64,000 bases of DNA from Lathyrus oleraceus (GCF_024323335.1 NC_066585.1:182794294-182858293); one strand, 5' to 3'; positions 35,033-46,399 are shown, numbered from the stretch's first letter. The notes: generated by a model not told the origin, from the letters alone. Made by a program: numbers and translations.

Positions 35033-37344
35033 ATGACATTAGAGCAAGTTGAGGCGAATCAGGTTACCATGAGGACAGACATCAATACGATCCAGGAGAA
35101 GATGGATCAACTGTTGGAGACAATGCTCGCGGTCGCTCAGAGAGAGAGGAGTGAGGAGGAAGAAGCTAGGGCAAAAAGGAATGATAACACGCCAGGTCTG
35201 AATCCCCAAGACGAGGGTTACGTCCCCACCAAGAAGAGACTGGTTCAAATACCGGTAGGAGGCAAAGGAGATGGAGATTGTGCAGAACCTTCTGACACGT
35301 CTACTCATCATGGATCCGAAATTGAAGATGACCAGTATGATGCATTCTATATGCCTGATCAACCGAAAACCTAAGATACTTCCAGATCCTGCTGCAGATA
35401 GGCTTTGTGCCCTGGAAAAGAAGATCCATAGAAGGAAACAATATCTTTGGTGCGTCTGCCATGAACATGCGTTTGGTATCGAATTTAGTCATCCCGGATA
35501 AATTTAAAACTCCTGATTTCGAGAAATACAAAGGACAGACTTGTCCAAGAAGCCACCTGGTAATGTACTTCAGGAAAATGGTTGCTCATACCGAAAATGG
35601 CAAACTACTTGTACACTATTTCCAAGACAGTCTGAGTGGGGCATCTCTGAGATGGTACATGAGCTTAGAGCAAGGGCGGATTCAAAGCTGGGAGGATTTG
35701 GCTGACGCATTTCTCCGTCAGTACAAATATAACTTAGATATGGCACCCGACCGAATGCAATTGCAAGGGATGGATATGAAGGAGAATGAGTCATTTAAAG
35801 AATACGCCTAGCGGTGGAGAGAGTTGGCTGCTCAGGTAGAACCACCATTGTCTGAAAAGGAAATGACCAGGATATTTGTGGACACCTTGAAGGACCCATT
35901 CTTTGATTGATTAGTGAGCAGTGCAGCATCTGACTTCGCACATCTAGTCACAATTGGAGACCGCATTGAGAAGGGGTTAAGGGATGGAAAGATTCCAGGA
36001 GCGGTGACAGCACCTAGCGCACCGAAGAAGTATTCTGGAGGCTTCCCGAAGAAAAGAGAAGGTGAAACAAACGCCATATCCAGAAACTATAAAGGGAAGC
36101 AACAAGCTGCATATGGTCAAGTCGCCGTCGTGGTGCCTATACCCTATCAACAGCCAATGCAACAACAACAAATGTATCAGCCATAACATCAACAACATCA
36201 TTATCAGCAAAATACCACACCACCAAGACAATTCAAGCCAAGACCTCCAAGAAGGCAGCTTGATCCCCTACCAGTACCTTATAGTTAGATATTCCCATAT
36301 CTGCAAAAGGAGGGCCTTCTAACATTGAGGGAGTTAAAACCAGTTGTTTTTCCATATCCACTAGGATACGACGCTAATGCCCATTGTGAGTTTCACATGG
36401 GAGCACCTGGTCATACCTTGGAGAATTGTTTCGCATTTCAAAATCGGGTACAAGACTTGATCGAAGCCAAGGCTGTCTCATTCACTCCGAGACGCCCGAA
36501 CGTGAACACCAATCCTATGCCAACACATAAGGATGCTTCCGTCAGTGCCATTGAGAAGAGTGATCAAGGAAAATTGATCTGTAAGGTTGAAGAAATTCAA
36601 ACCCCTATCACCATGATAGGAGCACAATTTCTAAAGAGTGGTCTGATCCAGGAGGAGTTGCTTGATAAAGAGAATATTGAAAAGTTGAGGAATTTTATAC
36701 AACAAATGCTGGCTCGAGGCGAGTTACAGATAAATTTTCGTGTCAAGAACAAGCGCCAGGAAGAGATAGCCGTGGTGGACATCCCTATGATGAGGTTAAA
36801 GTATAAATACCTATAAGCCCATTAGTGATAGAGTTCCCAGCACCATTTGAATATAAAGATGAGAAGGCAGTCCCGTGGATATATCAGCCCAGAGCTTTTA
36901 AGCAGGGGCGAAAAGATCAACCTTTGATGATCAACGAACCAAATGTCACTTCAATTGTGGGGCCAGCAGGAATGACGCGTAGTGACCGAGTGTTCGCTGA
37001 GAACTGCTGATATTTCTGCAAAGACTAAAGGGAAGGAAGCTGTTGTCCAGATCCTCATCCCTAATCAAGAAATGCGAGACATGCACCTATCTCTTAAAGC
37101 TGATGTCACTCGTGAGGAGGCTGAGGAGTTTTTGAGAATAATCAAAAAGAGCGATTATAAGGTGGTGGACCAGCTAAACCAAACACCTTCCAAAATTTCC
37201 ATGTTATCTCTACTGCTCAACTCAGAAGCACACAAGAATTCGCTGTTGAAGGTATTGAGCGCCGCTCATATCACGGAGGATATAACAATAGAACAGTTTG
37301 ATGATGTGATAGCTTGTGTGACCACTGGGAATTTCTTGGGTTTT
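35033..37344 (+). pseudogene. gag: Ogre-B gag and start of protease region, broken, 5' part
   Basis: Pieces in order: an N-terminal coiled-coil-like part (35033-35374); the Gag core with YFQDSLSGASLRWYMSLEQG (35407-35811); continuation past an in-frame TAG at 35809-35811 and further stops; Gln-rich linker; a zinc-knuckle-like CEFHMGAPGHTLENC (about 36385-36430); and a C-terminal part (36982-37344) with YKVVDQLNQTPSKISMLSLL, matching A's YNVVDQLLQTPSKISILSLL. At least three stops and two frameshifts are present. The copia element interrupts it at 37345 just before the protease. Confidence 0.8.
37340..37344. repeat. Target site duplication GTTTT, left copy (copia element)
   Basis: GTTTT precedes TGTAGG at 37345 and is repeated at 45512-45516 right after the 3' LTR. 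Confidence 0.85.
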
Positions 37345-38705
37345 TGTAGGTGTTTAATTGGCTGCATTGTATGGTAAAACACTAATGTCTTGACTGATGT
37401 CATGACATGTATATGTAACTACATTGTAGTTACTGCAGGACTAGCTAACACAGGATTATTGAATGCTGTGACATTCATACCTGTCAACAGATACTAAGGA
37501 ACAGAAGCTCTGTTAGAACTTAGTATTCACTTGCAGTCTGGTTATCAAGGAAGAACCAGACCTGGCATAAGGCCTACTGATTGAATGTCAAACTGGATGT
37601 TGTGACATTCATCATTGACAGCAGCTACTGAAGATTGGGCAGAGTGGTGTTCTGCTATACTTCAGCATATTAGTTAGTTTGTTCTTCAAGAGAATTACAG
37701 AACTAACCTAAGGCCAACTGTGTAAATGTTAAGTTGGACACTTTGACATTTACTAATGTAATCTGGTACTGTAGTATGGTCATATTGATCATGTACAGGT
37801 CAGCAGATTTGTACAGTCTGTTTTCTGGGAAAACAGACTCAGCATATGGACCTTGATGTCAAGCTGAATGTCGTGACATTCATGCCTGACAGCATATGCT
37901 AAATTGTAGGTTGTTCAGTTTTCTGTTACAGCTTTCTCAGGCTATTCTTTAGGAAGTCAACAGCTTAGAGAAAATTCAGGAAATCAACAACCAAGCTACA
38001 TTCAATGAACCTAACAAATAGCCTATTTGTTAGCAACCTAAATATTGAATTTGAGGGAACGTATGTGACCTAAAATTCAGGAAAATACAGGTGCAAAAGC
38101 CCAGGTGCTGCAATATAAAAAGGAAGGCATTCCTCCATTCAGTTCCAGGGATTTTGAGGCGTGAAGATTTAGTGTGTCCATCTTACTTCACTGCTGTATT
38201 TTTGTGAGTCTAGAATTAGACGTATCTTGTAAGCCAAGTCATTATCAAATAGATGATTGCTTTGGCATAGGGTGTTCATTGAGTTGTAAGTGTTGTGTCA
38301 CTCAAAGCTTTTAAGCGTGAGTGCTGTGTATCTTGGTTTAAGCTGTGAAGCATAACCAAGAGTTGTTTTTGAAGTGTGACTTCAAAGTGTTTTTAATATC
38401 ACTGAGGTGATTGAGGGGGAGTGAGTAGGAACTCTGATCTTAGATTAAGATTGAAATTGCATTGGGTAGGGATTAAGTGATAAGTTGTAAACGGGTGAGT
38501 TTAGCTTTGAATTGATACTACTAATAGTGGATTTCCTCCCTGGCTTGGTAGCCCCCAGATGTAGGTCATGTTGGATTGAACTGGGTGAACAATTACTTGT
38601 GTTATTTACTGCACTTATAATTAAGTTCTGCATAATCCCTGTCTGTGCAGAATTGGATGTTATAACAACCAGTGTGACATCCAAAGTCTGATAACTAGAA
38701 TTTCA
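37345..38705 (+). repeat. Copia 5' LTR, built of a chain of short perfect hairpins
   Basis: Starts TGTAGGTG and ends ATTTCA. Perfect inverted repeats include GTAACTAC/GTAGTTAC (37415-37433), GTCTGGTT/AACCAGAC (37536-37561), TGAATGTCA/TGACATTCA (37582-37611), GTTAGTT/AACTAAC (37673-37707), GTAAATGT/ACATTTAC (37722-37753), AGTCTGTTTTC/GAAAACAGACT (37815-37839), CTAACAAATA/TATTTGTTAG (38011-38033), CTTGGTT/AACCAAG (38332-38360) and TTTGAAGT/ACTTCAAA (38368-38386). No clear TATA box was chosen. Confidence 0.9.
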
Positions 38706-38707
38706 AT

Positions 38708-38719
38708 TGGCATCAGAGC
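38708..38719 (+). promoter_or_regulatory. Copia primer binding site (initiator tRNA-Met-like)
   Basis: TGGCATCAGAGC begins two bases after the LTR. The usual plant initiator-Met site is TGGTATCAGAGC; there is one T to C change. The identification rests on that match and position. Confidence 0.75.
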
Positions 38720-38775
38720 AGGCACCCTGCCTGTGAAGTTCTGGGTGAGATCTAGGGAAGTTACTTTCTAGTACC

Positions 38776-41700
38776 ATGGACAAGGACTTAGGACACTCAA
38801 ATAGACCACCCATGTTGGATGGCTCTAATTATGATGACTGGAAGCCTCGTATGATAGCCTTCTTAAGGTCTCTAGACAGCAAAGTCTGGAGAGCTGTCAA
38901 CAAAGGATGGGAACATCCAATGAGGACAGGTGAAGATGGAGTCAGTGTGCAGATTCCTGAAGAAGAGTGGGACAAGGAGCAAGAGGCACTAGCTCTTGGA
39001 AATTCCAAGGCCTTGAATGCATTGTTCAATGGAATCAGCAAGAACATCTTCAGACTAGTGCACCATTGTGAACTAGCTAAGGAAGTTTGGGATACCCTCA
39101 AGGTAACTCATGAAGGTACTTCCAAGGTGAAGATGTCAAAACTTCAGATGCTGACAACCAAGTTTGAAAATCTGAGGATGAAAGAGGATGAGACTATTCA
39201 TGACTTCCACATGAATATTCTTGAAATTGCAAACACCTCTGGTGGACTAGGTGAGAAAATGACCGAAGAGAAACTTGTAAGAAAGATTCTCAGGTCCTTG
39301 CCTAAGAGGTTTGCTATGAAGGTCACTGCCATAGAGGAGGCTCAGGACATCAGCAATATGAAGGTAGATGAGCTCATTGGTTCTCTCCAAACCTTTGAAA
39401 TGGGCTTAGGTGAGTATGCTGAGAAGAAGAAAAGCATAGCCTTTGTATCTAATGCTGAAGAGGAGGCAGAAGAAGGATATACTGGAGGTGATGAAAGTAT
39501 ATCAGAAGCCTTAGCCATGCTTGGAAGGCAATTCAACAAGTTCATGAAGAAGATTGATCAAAGAGGTAGACCCAATGTCAAGAACATCCCGTCTGACATT
39601 AAGAAAAGATCAACTTCTGAAGAAAAGTTCAACCATGGGAAGGGAATCCAGTGTCATGGTTGTGAAGGGTATGGACACGTCAGAGCTGAATGTCCTACTT
39701 ACCTCAAATTGCAAAATAAGGGGCTAGCTATCACATGGTCTGAAGGAGATTCTGAAAGTGAATCTGAAGGAGAATCTGCCAAACATGTCACTGCACTAAC
39801 TAGTGTGTGTGTCTCTGAAGATGACACAAGTGCAGATGAGCTGACCTTTGATGAACTTGCTGCAGCATATAAGAAGCTGTGTACCACCAGTGCAGAAGTA
39901 CGTGCACAAGGTGAAAAGCACAAGAAACTCATCAAGGAACTGGAAGATGAGAGACAGAAACAACTGTCTGCCATAGAAGGGCTGAATGATGAGATAGCCC
40001 TGCTGACCTCCAAGCTGAACCAGATGACCAAATCCATCAGAATGATGAATAAGGGAACTGACACCTTGGAAGAAATCCTAAAGGTGGGACAGCAGTCTGG
40101 AACCAAATCTGGGCTAGGATTTAGAAAAAGAGCTGAACACAAACGCCCAAAGGCTAAAGTTCAGAAGTTCAAGCAGATGTCAAAACCGATGTCTCAACAT
40201 CGAGGAGCTAGGATGAATGATCATCAGAAGAGAATATTCCAGAATTTGCGGTGTCACCACTGTGGCAGGCTTGGACATATAAAAGCCTTCTGCTACTGGA
40301 TTCATGGCTTCCCTAACAGAGCCTCACCTGTCAGACCTAAGCATAACACACGCAAGCGATGTGTTCCCATTAAGAAGCAACAATGGTATGCTAGGATAGC
40401 ACACACTGCCCTAAGGGCTTCTTCCAGAGAAGACTGGTACTTTGACAGTGGATGCTCAAGACATATGACTGGTATGGAAAATCTACTGGTAGACATTCAA
40501 CCTCACACCACCAGCTATGTGACTTTTGGTGATGGTGCCAAAGGAAAAATCAGAGGTGTGGGCAAACTGGACTGTTCTGGAGTGCCAAAACTGAACAATG
40601 TGCTGTTAGTAAGAGGACTCACTGCAAACCTCATCAGTATAAGTCAGCTGTGTGATCAAGGTTTTCATGTTCAGTTTACGAAGGAGCAGTGCATCGTGAC
40701 AAATGGTGACAATCAGGAAGTTATGAGAGGAACCAGGTCCAAAGACAACTGCTATCTGTGGGAACCTGACCTCTCTAACTTTTCCACAACGTGCTCCTTA
40801 GCCAAGGAAGAACAGGAGGTGAAGCTGTGGCATAGAAGACTTGGCCATCTCCACTTACGTGGAATGAAGAAGATCATATCCAAGGAAGCAGTCAGAGGAA
40901 TGCCAAAGCTTCTGATTGATGAAGGTAGAGTTTGTGGAGAATGCCAAGTGGGCAAGCAAACCAAGATGTCACACCCAAAGCTGGGACATTCCACAACCTC
41001 CAGAGTTCTGGAACTGCTGCACATGGACCTAATGGGACCTATGCAGGTGGAAAGTCTTGGAGGGAAGAAGTATGCCTACGTGGGGGTTGATGACCATTCC
41101 AGATACACGTGGATAAACTTCATCAGAGAGAAGTCAGATACATTTGATGTCTTCAAGGATCTGTGCATAAGACTTCAAAGAGAAAAGGACAGCTGTGTGG
41201 TCCGGATTAGAAGTGATCATGGCACTGAGTTCAAGAATTCCAAGTTTGATGAGTTCTGCTCATCTGAAGGAATAAGCCATGAGTTCTCCTCCCCTATAAC
41301 TCCTCAGCAGAATGGAATAGTTGAAAGAAAAAATAGAACTATTCAAGAATCTGCCAGAGCAATGATTCATGCAAAGAAGCTCCCTATGCACTTTTGGGCT
41401 GAAGCAATGAATACGGCGTGCTATGTTCACAACAGAGTCACCTTGAGAAAAGGAACCTCCTCCACTCTGTATGAAATATGGAAGGGTAGAAAACCCACTG
41501 TGAAGTACTTTCATATTTTTGGAAGTAAATGCTACATTCTCACAGATCGTGAACAGAGAAGGAAGCTAGATCCCAAAAGTGATGAAGGCGTATTTCTGGG
41601 ATACTCCACGAACAGCAGAGCCTATAGAGTGTTCAACTACAGGACCAATGTCCTGATGGAATCCATAAATGTCATTGTGGATGATAAAGAGGAAGGAACC

Positions 41701-43464
41701 GATGTCATGGAGGATGTTGAAACATTCCTTGATAGTCCAACTGACAGTCCAGTCAAGCCTGAAGAAGTACAGGAACCTCCTCCTGAATGTGAAGTAGAAG
41801 CACCTGCCAAAGTGCCATCTATCAGAATTCAGAAAGACCACCCTAAGGATCTTATCATAGGGGATCCCACCAGTGGTGTAACTACCAGGTCAAGGGGAAT
41901 AAACTCAAATTCCTGCTTTGTTTCCAAGGTTGAACCAAAGAATGTGAAAGAAGCCCTGACTGATGAATACTGGATCATTGCCATGCAAGAGGAACTCGAG
42001 CAGTTCACAAGGCATGAAGTATGGGAGCTGGTTCCAAGACCTGAAGGGTCCAACATCATTGGTACCAAGTGGATCTACAAAAACAAATCTGATGAGAAAG
42101 GAGTAATTACTAGAAATAAAGCAAGACTAGTAGCTCAAGGATACACTCAAGTTGAAGGAGTAGACTTTGATGAGACATTTGCTCCTGTGGCTAAACTTGA
42201 GTCCATCAGATTGCTGTTGGGGGTAGCATGCATCCTGAAGTTTAAGCTATTTCAAATGGATGTGAAGAGTGCATTCTTGAATGGCTACCTGAATGAAGAA
42301 GTCTATGTGGAACAACCCAAAGGGTTTAGTGATCCTAACCAACCTGAACATGTATACAAGCTGAAGAAAGCCTTGTATGGGTTGAAGCAAGCACCCAGAG
42401 CTTGGTATGAAAGGTTAACCGAATTTCTGACCACAAATGGATACAGAAAGGGTGGCATAGATAAAACCTTGTTTGTGAAGGATGAGGAAGGCAAAATCAT
42501 GATAGCTCAAATCTATGTGGATGATATAGTCTTTGGTGGAATGTCAGAACAAATGGTTAAAAAATTTGTTCACCAGATGCAATCTGAGTTTGAAATGAGT
42601 CTAGTGGGAGAACTGACCTATTTCCTTGGAATGCAAGTAAACCAAATGGAGGACTCCATGTTTCTCTCCCAAAGCAAGTATGCCAAGAACATAGTTAAGA
42701 AGTTTGGTATGGATCATGCCAGGCACAAGAGGATTCCAGCTCCTACTCATCTGAAGTTAACCAAGGATGATGGAGGACCCAGTGTTGATCAATGCCTGTA
42801 CAGAAGCATGATAGGTAGTCTGCTGTATCTAACTGCAAGTAGACCTGACATTTCCTATGCAGTTGGAGTGTGTGCCAGATATCAAGCAGAGCCCAAGGTG
42901 AGTCACTTGAATCAAGTCAAAAGGATCCTCAAGTACATCAATGGGACATGTGACTATGGGATGCTGTACTCACATGGGTCTGAGCCTGTCCTATCTGGGT
43001 ACTGTGATGCTGATTGGGCTGGAAGTGCTGATGACAGAAAAAACACATCAGGTGGATGTTTCTTCTTAGGAGAAAACCTCATATCGTGGTTCAGCAAGAA
43101 GCAGAACTGTGTCTCTCTGTCCACTGCAGAGGCTGAATACATAGCGGCTGGAAGCAGTTGCTCCCAACTGGTTTGGATGAAACAAATGCTCACTGAGTAC
43201 AATGTCACTCAAAATGTCATGACATTGTTCTGTGATAATCTCAGTGCCATCAACATCTCCAAGAATCCCATCCAACACAGCAGGACCAAACATATTGACA
43301 TTAGGCACCACTTCATCAGAGATCTGGTGGAAGACAAGGTGATCACTTTGGAACATGTAGCCACGGATCTTCAACTGGCTGACATATTTACAAAGGCTCT
43401 GGATGCTACTCAGTTTGAAAACTTAAGGAGCAAACTGGGAATATGTCTTTCTGAGACATTATAG
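38776..43464 (+). CDS. gag-pol: Copia Gag-Pol polyprotein, intact, 1,562 aa
   Basis: A single open frame from ATG at 38776, 56 bp after the PBS. Gag core comes first (about 1-220). A CCHC knuckle CHGCEGYGHVRAEC is near 292 and a second CHHCGRLGHIKAFC near 493, with a Lys/Glu-rich coiled coil between (about 350-450). The aspartic protease has WYFDSGCSRHM near 555. Integrase has HRRLGHLH...CGECQVGK (about 685-722) and the D,D,E residues in LHMDLMG (about 750), RSDHGTEF (about 813) and NGIVERKNR (about 849). RT has NGYLNEEVYVEQP and YVDDIVFGG (about 1247). RNase H has YCDADWAG, AEYIA and DNLSAI near the end. No stop or frameshift is seen, so it may encode working enzymes. Confidence 0.93.
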   Translation: MDKDLGHSNRPPMLDGSNYDDWKPRMIAFLRSLDSKVWRAVNKGWEHPMRTGEDGVSVQIPEEEWDKEQEALALGNSKALNALFNGISKNIFRLVHHCELAKEVWDTLKVTHEGTSKVKMSKLQMLTTKFENLRMKEDETIHDFHMNILEIANTSGGLGEKMTEEKLVRKILRSLPKRFAMKVTAIEEAQDISNMKVDELIGSLQTFEMGLGEYAEKKKSIAFVSNAEEEAEEGYTGGDESISEALAMLGRQFNKFMKKIDQRGRPNVKNIPSDIKKRSTSEEKFNHGKGIQCHGCEGYGHVRAECPTYLKLQNKGLAITWSEGDSESESEGESAKHVTALTSVCVSEDDTSADELTFDELAAAYKKLCTTSAEVRAQGEKHKKLIKELEDERQKQLSAIEGLNDEIALLTSKLNQMTKSIRMMNKGTDTLEEILKVGQQSGTKSGLGFRKRAEHKRPKAKVQKFKQMSKPMSQHRGARMNDHQKRIFQNLRCHHCGRLGHIKAFCYWIHGFPNRASPVRPKHNTRKRCVPIKKQQWYARIAHTALRASSREDWYFDSGCSRHMTGMENLLVDIQPHTTSYVTFGDGAKGKIRGVGKLDCSGVPKLNNVLLVRGLTANLISISQLCDQGFHVQFTKEQCIVTNGDNQEVMRGTRSKDNCYLWEPDLSNFSTTCSLAKEEQEVKLWHRRLGHLHLRGMKKIISKEAVRGMPKLLIDEGRVCGECQVGKQTKMSHPKLGHSTTSRVLELLHMDLMGPMQVESLGGKKYAYVGVDDHSRYTWINFIREKSDTFDVFKDLCIRLQREKDSCVVRIRSDHGTEFKNSKFDEFCSSEGISHEFSSPITPQQNGIVERKNRTIQESARAMIHAKKLPMHFWAEAMNTACYVHNRVTLRKGTSSTLYEIWKGRKPTVKYFHIFGSKCYILTDREQRRKLDPKSDEGVFLGYSTNSRAYRVFNYRTNVLMESINVIVDDKEEGTDVMEDVETFLDSPTDSPVKPEEVQEPPPECEVEAPAKVPSIRIQKDHPKDLIIGDPTSGVTTRSRGINSNSCFVSKVEPKNVKEALTDEYWIIAMQEELEQFTRHEVWELVPRPEGSNIIGTKWIYKNKSDEKGVITRNKARLVAQGYTQVEGVDFDETFAPVAKLESIRLLLGVACILKFKLFQMDVKSAFLNGYLNEEVYVEQPKGFSDPNQPEHVYKLKKALYGLKQAPRAWYERLTEFLTTNGYRKGGIDKTLFVKDEEGKIMIAQIYVDDIVFGGMSEQMVKKFVHQMQSEFEMSLVGELTYFLGMQVNQMEDSMFLSQSKYAKNIVKKFGMDHARHKRIPAPTHLKLTKDDGGPSVDQCLYRSMIGSLLYLTASRPDISYAVGVCARYQAEPKVSHLNQVKRILKYINGTCDYGMLYSHGSEPVLSGYCDADWAGSADDRKNTSGGCFFLGENLISWFSKKQNCVSLSTAEAEYIAAGSSCSQLVWMKQMLTEYNVTQNVMTLFCDNLSAINISKNPIQHSRTKHIDIRHHFIRDLVEDKVITLEHVATDLQLADIFTKALDATQFENLRSKLGICLSETL

Positions 43465-44150
43465 CAACCACTGATGTTTGGGATAAATTGTTTAATAGCT
43501 CTGCCTATTAAACGATTTGTACAAGACTATGATTGGTCAACATATCATAGCCATGCTGCGCGCAACAAGGGTGAATACAAGAGGGTAAGGGGACACCCTA
43601 CAGAGAGAAGGCCTCTGTACCTGCAGGAGTTCAAGGATGCTGTTCATGCAGGAGTAGTTCTGGATGTCAGAAACAACATCATGGCATCTGATATGGTGGT
43701 ACCTACTGTAAAGCAAAAGTGGGTGATCACTTGATCGAAGCTGTGAAGCAAGATCAAGTGGATGTGAACTTGGTTGAAACTGTGAAGTAAAACCAAGTCT
43801 AGAACTCTGTCATTGTGCTCTGACTATGTTGTTGGCTTTGGCAACATTTGTGACAAAAAGGGGGAGTAATAACCACCAATACCCCTGACAAACAGAGTGG
43901 GTCTCTACAACAGACTCTCATGACAGATCTGAAGATTCCCCCCTTGCAGCTGATGTTGAAGTTTAGGTGCAACTTCGAATATGTGTGTGCTGCTATGTGA
44001 AGTTTTTATTTAACTTCCATGTGTGTGAGTGTGCTGCCACTCTGAGTGTTTTAGCTAGTATTATTTCCTGCTAGGTGAGTGTTCCCGCTGCCATGAACTC
44101 TGTTATGGGGATCAAAGTGTTTTAGCCAAAAATTTGCCAAAGGGGGAGTT
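43465..44150 (+). other. Copia 3' region between pol and 3' LTR
   Basis: A weak 86-codon frame (43474-43734, starting MFGINCLIAL) follows the pol stop. It is unrecognised and could be a remnant of an env-like gene or chance. Two perfect hairpins then share one loop: CACTTGATC/GATCAAGTG (43728-43760) and CTTGGTT/AACCAAG (43769-43797). The polypurine tract AAAGGGGGAG (44139-44148) precedes the 3' LTR. Confidence 0.6.
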
Positions 44151-45511
44151 TGTAGGTGTTTAATTGGCTGCATTGTATGGTAAAACACTAATGTCTTGAC
44201 TGATGTCATGACATGTATATGTAACTACATTGTAGTTACTGCAGGACTAGCTAACACAGGATTATTGAATGCTGTGACATTCATACCTGTCAACAGATAC
44301 TAAGGAACAGAAGCTCTGTTAGAACTTAGTATTCACTTGCAGTCTGGTTATCAAGGAAGAACCAGACCTGGCATAAGGCCTACTGATTGAATGTCAAACT
44401 GGATGTTGTGACATTCATCATTGACAGCAGCTACTGAAGATTGGGCAGAGTGGTGTTCTGCTATACTTCAGCATATTAGTTAGTTTGTTCTTCAAGAGAA
44501 TTACAGAACTAACCTAAGGCCAACTGTGTAAATGTTAAGTTGGACACTTTGACATTTACTAATGTAATCTGGTACTGTAGTATGGTCATATTGATCATGT
44601 ACAGGTCAGCAGATTTGTACAGTCTGTTTTCTGGGAAAACAGACTCAGCATATGGACCTTGATGTCAAGCTGAATGTCGTGACATTCATGCCTGACAGCA
44701 TATGCTAAATTGTAGGTTGTTCAGTTTTCTGTTACAGCTTTCTCAGGCTATTCTTTAGGAAGTCAACAGCTTAGAGAAAATTCAGGAAATCAACAACCAA
44801 GCTACATTCAATGAACCTAACAAATAGCCTATTTGTTAGCAACCTAAATATTGAATTTGAGGGAACGTATGTGACCTAAAATTCAGGAAAATACAGGTGC
44901 AAAAGCCCAGGTGCTGCAATATAAAAAGGAAGGCATTCCTCCATTCAGTTCCAGGGATTTTGAGGCGTGAAGATTTAGTGTGTCCATCTTACTTCACTGC
45001 TGTATTTTTGTGAGTCTAGAATTAGACGTATCTTGTAAGCCAAGTCATTATCAAATAGATGATTGCTTTGGCATAGGGTGTTCATTGAGTTGTAAGTGTT
45101 GTGTCACTCAAAGCTTTTAAGCGTGAGTGCTGTGTATCTTGGTTTAAGCTGTGAAGCATAACCAAGAGTTATTTTTGAAGTGTGACTTCAAAGTGTTTTT
45201 AATATCACTGAGGTGATTGAGGGGGAGTGAGTAGGAACTCTGATCTTAGATTAAGATTGAAATTGCATTGGGTAGGGATTAAGTGATAAGTTGTAAACGG
45301 GTGAGTTTAGCTTTGAATTGATACTACTAATAGTGGATTTCCTCCCTGGCTTGGTAGCCCCCAGATGTAGGTCATGTTGGACTGAACTGGGTGAACAATT
45401 ACTTGTGTTATTTACTGCACTTATAATTAAGTTCTGCATAATCCCTGTCTGTGCAGAATTGGATGTTATAACAACCAGTGTGACATCCAAAGTCTGATAA
45501 CTAGAATTTCA
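44151..45511 (+). repeat. Copia 3' LTR, 1,361 bp
   Basis: Starts TGTAGGTGTTTAATTGG after the polypurine tract and ends ATTTCA before GTTTT. It is nearly identical to 37345-38705, including all the hairpins. Confidence 0.95.
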
Positions 45512-45516
45512 GTTTT
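45512..45516. repeat. Target site duplication GTTTT, right copy (copia element)
   Basis: Matches 37340-37344. Host Ogre-B gag-pro sequence resumes here. Confidence 0.85.
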
Positions 45517-46399
45517 AATGATGATGAACTACCAATCGAGGGAAAGAACCATAACAAGGCCCTCATATCTCCTTGAAATACATAGATACTATACTGGCAA
45601 GAGTGTTAGTAGACACAGGTTCCTCACTGAATGTCATGCCAAAGACAACTTTGATAAAGATGCCAATGGAAGGGATAAGTATGAAACCTAGTACCTTAAT
45701 CGTAAAAGCATTTGATGGCTCAAGGCGAGCAGTGATAGGAGAAGCTGACTTACCAACCAAGATAGGTCCAACTATTTTCAATATCACATTCCAGGTCATG
45801 GACATACATCCTAGTTACAGTTGCCTACTTGGGAGACCCTGGCTTCACTCCGCAGGTGTTGTCACCTCTACTCTGCATCAAAACCTGAAATTCATTATAA
45901 ATGACAAGATGATTGCGATTGGAGGAGAGGAAGACATCTTGGTTAGTCCCTTGACATCTTTCCGATATATCGAGGTAGATGGTGATATCACTGAAACACC
46001 ATTCCAATCCTTGGAAGTGGTAAACATGATGGCCGTCCAACATACATTGGAGGTCCCGAAATCAGGACCATCCATGGCCTCATGGCAAAGAGCTAAAGTT
46101 GTTATGAAAAATGAAGATGCTCAAGACTGGGGCAAAGTGGTGGAAGTGAAAGAGAAATGAGTCAAGTTTGGCCTGGGGTATGACCCATCATCACACAAAG
46201 CCGGTAACCAACATGACAAAGAACAGATTCCTTCTCTGGAGAAAACGTCCACCAGCGTTGGCCACATCTTTGGCAAGAAGGTGGAAATGATCAACGAAGA
46301 AGATCGCGAAGAAGGGGTGTCTAGCTGGATGCGTCAAGCCGCACCAAATGAAGAACTGACAAACTTGAAGGCTGTGGAAGTTCACCAAATATTTCAAAA
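45517..46399 (+). pseudogene. pro: Ogre-B protease region, broken, 3' part of gag-pro
   Basis: It continues the Ogre-B frame interrupted at 37344. A single-base loss near 45565 shifts the frame just before the protease. The active site VLVDTGSSLNVMP follows at about 45603, then FQVMDIHPSYSCLLGRPWLHSAG, as in Ogre-A. A TGA at 46158-46160 is another break. The frame then runs on to the intron donor at 46399/46400. Confidence 0.82.

Larger units (their letters stand above)
37345..45511 (+). mobile_element. Complete Ty1/copia retrotransposon, SIRE/Maximus-like, 8,167 bp
   Basis: Both LTRs are 1,361 bp and differ at only about two positions by eye (near 38366 and 38575). A perfect GTTTT target duplication flanks it. 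Inside are a PBS, one uninterrupted 1,562-codon polyprotein, a 0.7-kb tail and a polypurine tract. Domain order (protease, integrase, RT, RNase H) is copia type. Gag motifs such as RPPMLDGSNYDDWKPRM and KGWEHP resemble SIRE/Maximus elements of legumes, a call from memory. It is smaller than typical SIRE elements and has no clear env-like gene. It lies in the same direction as its host, Ogre-B. Confidence 0.92.

Noticed and set aside
43474..43734. Possible env-like gene downstream of copia pol
   Set aside because: Only 86 codons, with no signal peptide or membrane segment that I can see; mentioned only as a weak frame.
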